Below are positions 61,726 through 64,000 of a DNA stretch of 64,000 bases, piece after piece (position 1 is the first letter of the stretch; every line of letters begins with the position of its first letter). Source of the stretch: Apiospora phragmitis (taxonomy: Eukaryota; Ascomycota; Sordariomycetes; Amphisphaeriales; Apiosporaceae). Below the pieces are notes generated by a model. The model was given only the letters and a program-made list of their open reading frames with translations. It was not told the origin of the DNA and searched no databases. Made by a program: the position numbers and the translations under genes. The stretch lies in assembly GCA_038363925.1 (NCBI GenBank), contig JAQQWL010000015.1, positions 2,418,001 to 2,482,000 of the forward strand, in the 5' to 3' direction.

Positions 61726-62026
61726 GAGAGAGAGAGAGAGATCTTCTTCCCTAACTGGGTATAACGTATCTCGATATACGACGGCGTACCTATTATTATT
61801 ATTACTTTTATTATTATTACTATTTCTATTACTATCGCTACTCCTGAACTATTCCTTCTAATTTATAGCGGGAAGTAATACACGAAGGTACAGCATCACC
61901 TGTACGGCTTAAGCAGGCACCGAATACCGGATTAGCGTAACCCATCCGTACGAGACCCTTGCGGAGGGAAGACTCGTTTTAAAAGGGGGAGCTGCTCAAG
62001 TCTATTATTAAAACAAAAACTGCCAG

Positions 62027-62234
62027 TATTAGAATAGCAGGAATTAAGGTCTTCTATATTACCTTAAAAAGGGTATTACATACCTACGCGTATAAACCCC
62101 TTTCTATTTTATAAAGAGGGGGCATACGATGCCCCTCGTAGCTAGTAGAGAAGATAGATATAAATAATAGAATATAACGATTAAACCCCGATTAAAACCG
62201 GAACTTATACATACGTACGAGAGCTTATTTAATA
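62027..62234 (+). repeat. Copia B 3' LTR
   Basis: 208 bp, matching 56302-56509 end to end. Followed by ATAAT (62235-62239), the right target duplication, which lies in gypsy-2 gag. Confidence 0.9.
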
Positions 62235-64000
62235 ATAATGAAGGTATAATTATATAATAGGTCGTTTACCGATCTTTCGAGGAAACTATTCGTACTTAAG
62301 TTTCTTTGCGAGGTGTTTTATATAAGCATCGTATACGTATAAAATTTAAAAGAACGTAAAGTGCTTTTCGTACGTAAGGGAGATTTAGATATTGTCTCTT
62401 ACCGCGTAATTATCGTAAATCTTTTAATTAAACCTAGCCGTAATAAGTATTTAGCGCAGGTGTTTTAAGTCGAGGTAAGGGATATTAGGGACGGCTAACT
62501 ATCCGTCGGTCTTTAAATTTTTAAATTTATCGATCTCGTTTATTAGCTCGTTTATTAGTATACCGACTAGACGTTCGTAATTTATTAATTACTCCGACCG
62601 GTTTATAGTATCGTCTATTAAATCGCTATCTTTATTATATAGAAGGCGTCGTTCTTTTCGTATTATTATAACGTTTCGGCTATAGCTCCTTCTACTTTTA
62701 AGGGCTTTAAGAAATTATCCGGTTCTTTCTTTATCCGTTAAATAAGAGGTATACTTATTATTATAATAAGCTATTTAAAATAAACTATTATATTTAATAG
62801 TAGCGTTATTACATTTATTAATTATTATAAGAGTATTTTTTATTTTTATAACGTTAATATATCGTTTTTTTAAAACTTTTCTGAAATCTTTTTTTTATAT
62901 TTAATATTCTCGGGCGTAATATCCTTATTTTTAATAATTATAATAAGTAATGTTTTACTTTTTATTATACTTATTATATTTAATAACGTCGAGATCTATA
63001 GGTTTATTATAATAGCTATATATCGTATTATTCCTTAACGGTATATTATTATAATAACGTGGTCGCTTTATATTAACTTAGATTTAACCGGTTTACCGTT
63101 ATTACCCGCCTTATTTCTCGCGGCGGCGTTCGTATATACGAGTATCGATTTTAATAATAAGCTCTATATACGAAAGAAAGTTATTAAGGGTATTAAGCCG
63201 GTTAAGTTTATGCTTAATATTTTCCTTTAATCCTTAATAATATATTATAATTTTCGTAGCTTTAATATAATTTAGTGGATCTATAATATATTAGAATTTG
63301 GCGGTATAAAAAGCGGCTAATCCTTTCTATTTAAGAATTTCTAATTCTTTTTTACCTATCGCTTCTCGTCGGGGTCTAAAAAAACAACTTAAGAACTTGC
63401 TTAAAATTATTGTAGCTTTCGAAAATTCGTTATACTTTTACGCGATAGAGCTCGATTTATTAATCGTTTTTTATAAGTTCGTTTAAATAAGGTTTAGACT
63501 AAACGAATACTTTATTTTTAAAAAACGAGGCAGCGTGAATAACTCTTTAAATAGCATATTAAAATATTCCTTTATAAAACCCTTAATAAACTTTAACTTA
63601 AATAAAGAACCCGTAAAAATTCCCGCTTATCTCGTTAAAAACTATTAAAGTATTAATCTTCATTCCTCTTTTAAAAATAATAAGGGTTTAAATAATATTA
63701 GCGGCGGTACGAAGGAGGCGTACTTCCTCGCGTAGCTCGTTAATATCTAATATCTACCCTAAAGTGTTTTTAATTAAGAGCTCGTTACGCTTTTTTTTAA
63801 ATTTAACGTAATAATATTAATAATTAGCGCTTTTTTACTTAAATTTCTTAATTCGTTTAATTAACGCTTATCGAGTAAGGCTATTATCATTATCGTCGCT
63901 ATCTACCTTTATAATAGGGTTTTATTAAAAGGTATTTATAATAATAACGGGGGCCTTCTCGTAACGAGAGCCGTTATTAAGTCTAGGTATAAATATAATT
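62235..64000 (-). mobile_element. Gypsy-2, gag part, continues beyond the window
   Basis: Minus-strand counterpart of gypsy-1 about 24950-26710. Read from 64000 downward it has the gag start (matching gypsy-1 24950-25130), the capsid part, a zinc-knuckle relic near 63030 and the conserved segment before the protease. Its 5' LTR would lie right of the window. The frame is RIPed. Copia B split it at 62235; the remainder is at 56021-56301. Confidence 0.85.

Larger units (their letters stand above)
56302..62234 (+). mobile_element. Copia B: complete Ty1/copia retrotransposon
   Basis: 5933 bp with 208-bp LTRs (56302-56509, 62027-62234) and 5-bp duplications ATAAT (56297-56301, 62235-62239). It aligns with copia A along its whole length. 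About 125 bp of RT are deleted relative to A (A near 21320-21445, B near 60945), and a (GA)n run appears at 61722-61740 that copia A has only in shorter form. It is inserted in gypsy-2, whose halves are 56021-56301 and 62235-64000. The 3' part, from RT on, is less RIPed than gag. Confidence 0.93.
1..64000. other. RIP-mutated, transposon-filled AT-rich block
   Basis: Seen: long stretches are made of TA-rich words (ttaata, ataatta) with few CA or TG dinucleotides, whereas CG dinucleotides (acg, cga) stay common. Coding frames of known element families are interrupted almost only by TAA and TAG at positions where the family has Gln or Trp. Paralogous copies in the window differ mainly by C/T and G/A. 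Known: this pattern is produced by repeat-induced point mutation in Pezizomycotina, which prefers CpA. Inference: the window is an AT isochore or another heterochromatic compartment of a filamentous ascomycete. Exceptions with normal CA content lie near 9600-10060, 11411-11595, 15440-15850, 30623-31060, 33430-33733, 48124-48480 and 50393-51046. Confidence 0.9.

Overview
The window is a block of repeat-induced-point-mutation (RIP) damaged DNA from a filamentous ascomycete (Pezizomycotina). It is very AT-rich and full of TpA. CpA and TpG are scarce while CpG survives, which is the dinucleotide signature of RIP acting on CpA. I found no intact protein-coding gene, no rRNA, no functional tRNA and no CRISPR array. 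Nearly everything recognisable is a decayed fungal transposable element: Tad1-type LINEs, Ty1/copia, Ty3/gypsy chromoviruses, Fot1/pogo DNA transposons, a TRIM and a MITE-like insertion. Two broken copies of fungal NLR genes (NACHT, one with WD40) lie between them. Species and chromosome cannot be named from the sequence.

Layout. 1-4052: Tad1-like LINE-a (+). 4053-4785: fragment of NACHT gene NLR-1 (-). 4791-10110 and 10161-15860: two head-to-tail copies of LINE-b (-), the second with a 185-bp RIP-spared insertion at 11411. 15861-16702: unassigned. 16708-22765: complete copia A (+), with 206-bp LTRs and target duplication ATAAA. 22866-33425: a second NACHT-WD40 gene, NLR-2 (-), split by TRIM1 (23744-24230) and gypsy-1 (24235-31959); the two gene halves rejoin across a CTTAT duplication. 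33430-33733: GC-richer island. 33745-37400: two pogo copies, Y (-) and Z (+), Z with its DDE core inverted. 38458-40200: pogo P1 (-). 40330-45566: truncated copia C (-) carrying TRIM2. 45569-47359: P2 (+). 48124-48560: unidentified decayed reading frame (-). 48601-51077: P3 (-), with an almost RIP-free gypsy solo LTR in its terminal repeat. 51078-54190: unassigned AT-rich DNA. 54193-56020: P4 (+). 56021-64000: gypsy-2 (-), split by complete copia B (+, 56302-62234, target duplication ATAAT).

How it fits together. The elements form a nested archive. Older elements are heavily RIPed. Short or late arrivals (the MITE-like insertion, parts of TRIM1, the solo LTR at 50393, the antisense frame in gypsy-1, the islands at 33430 and 48124) keep CpA and G+C. 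Calls rest on conserved protein motifs read through stops that mostly look like CAA, CAG or TGG turned into TAA or TAG, on paired LTRs or terminal inverted repeats, on target duplications, and on comparison of copies inside the window. Gene ends inside decayed elements are approximate, usually within 50-100 bp.
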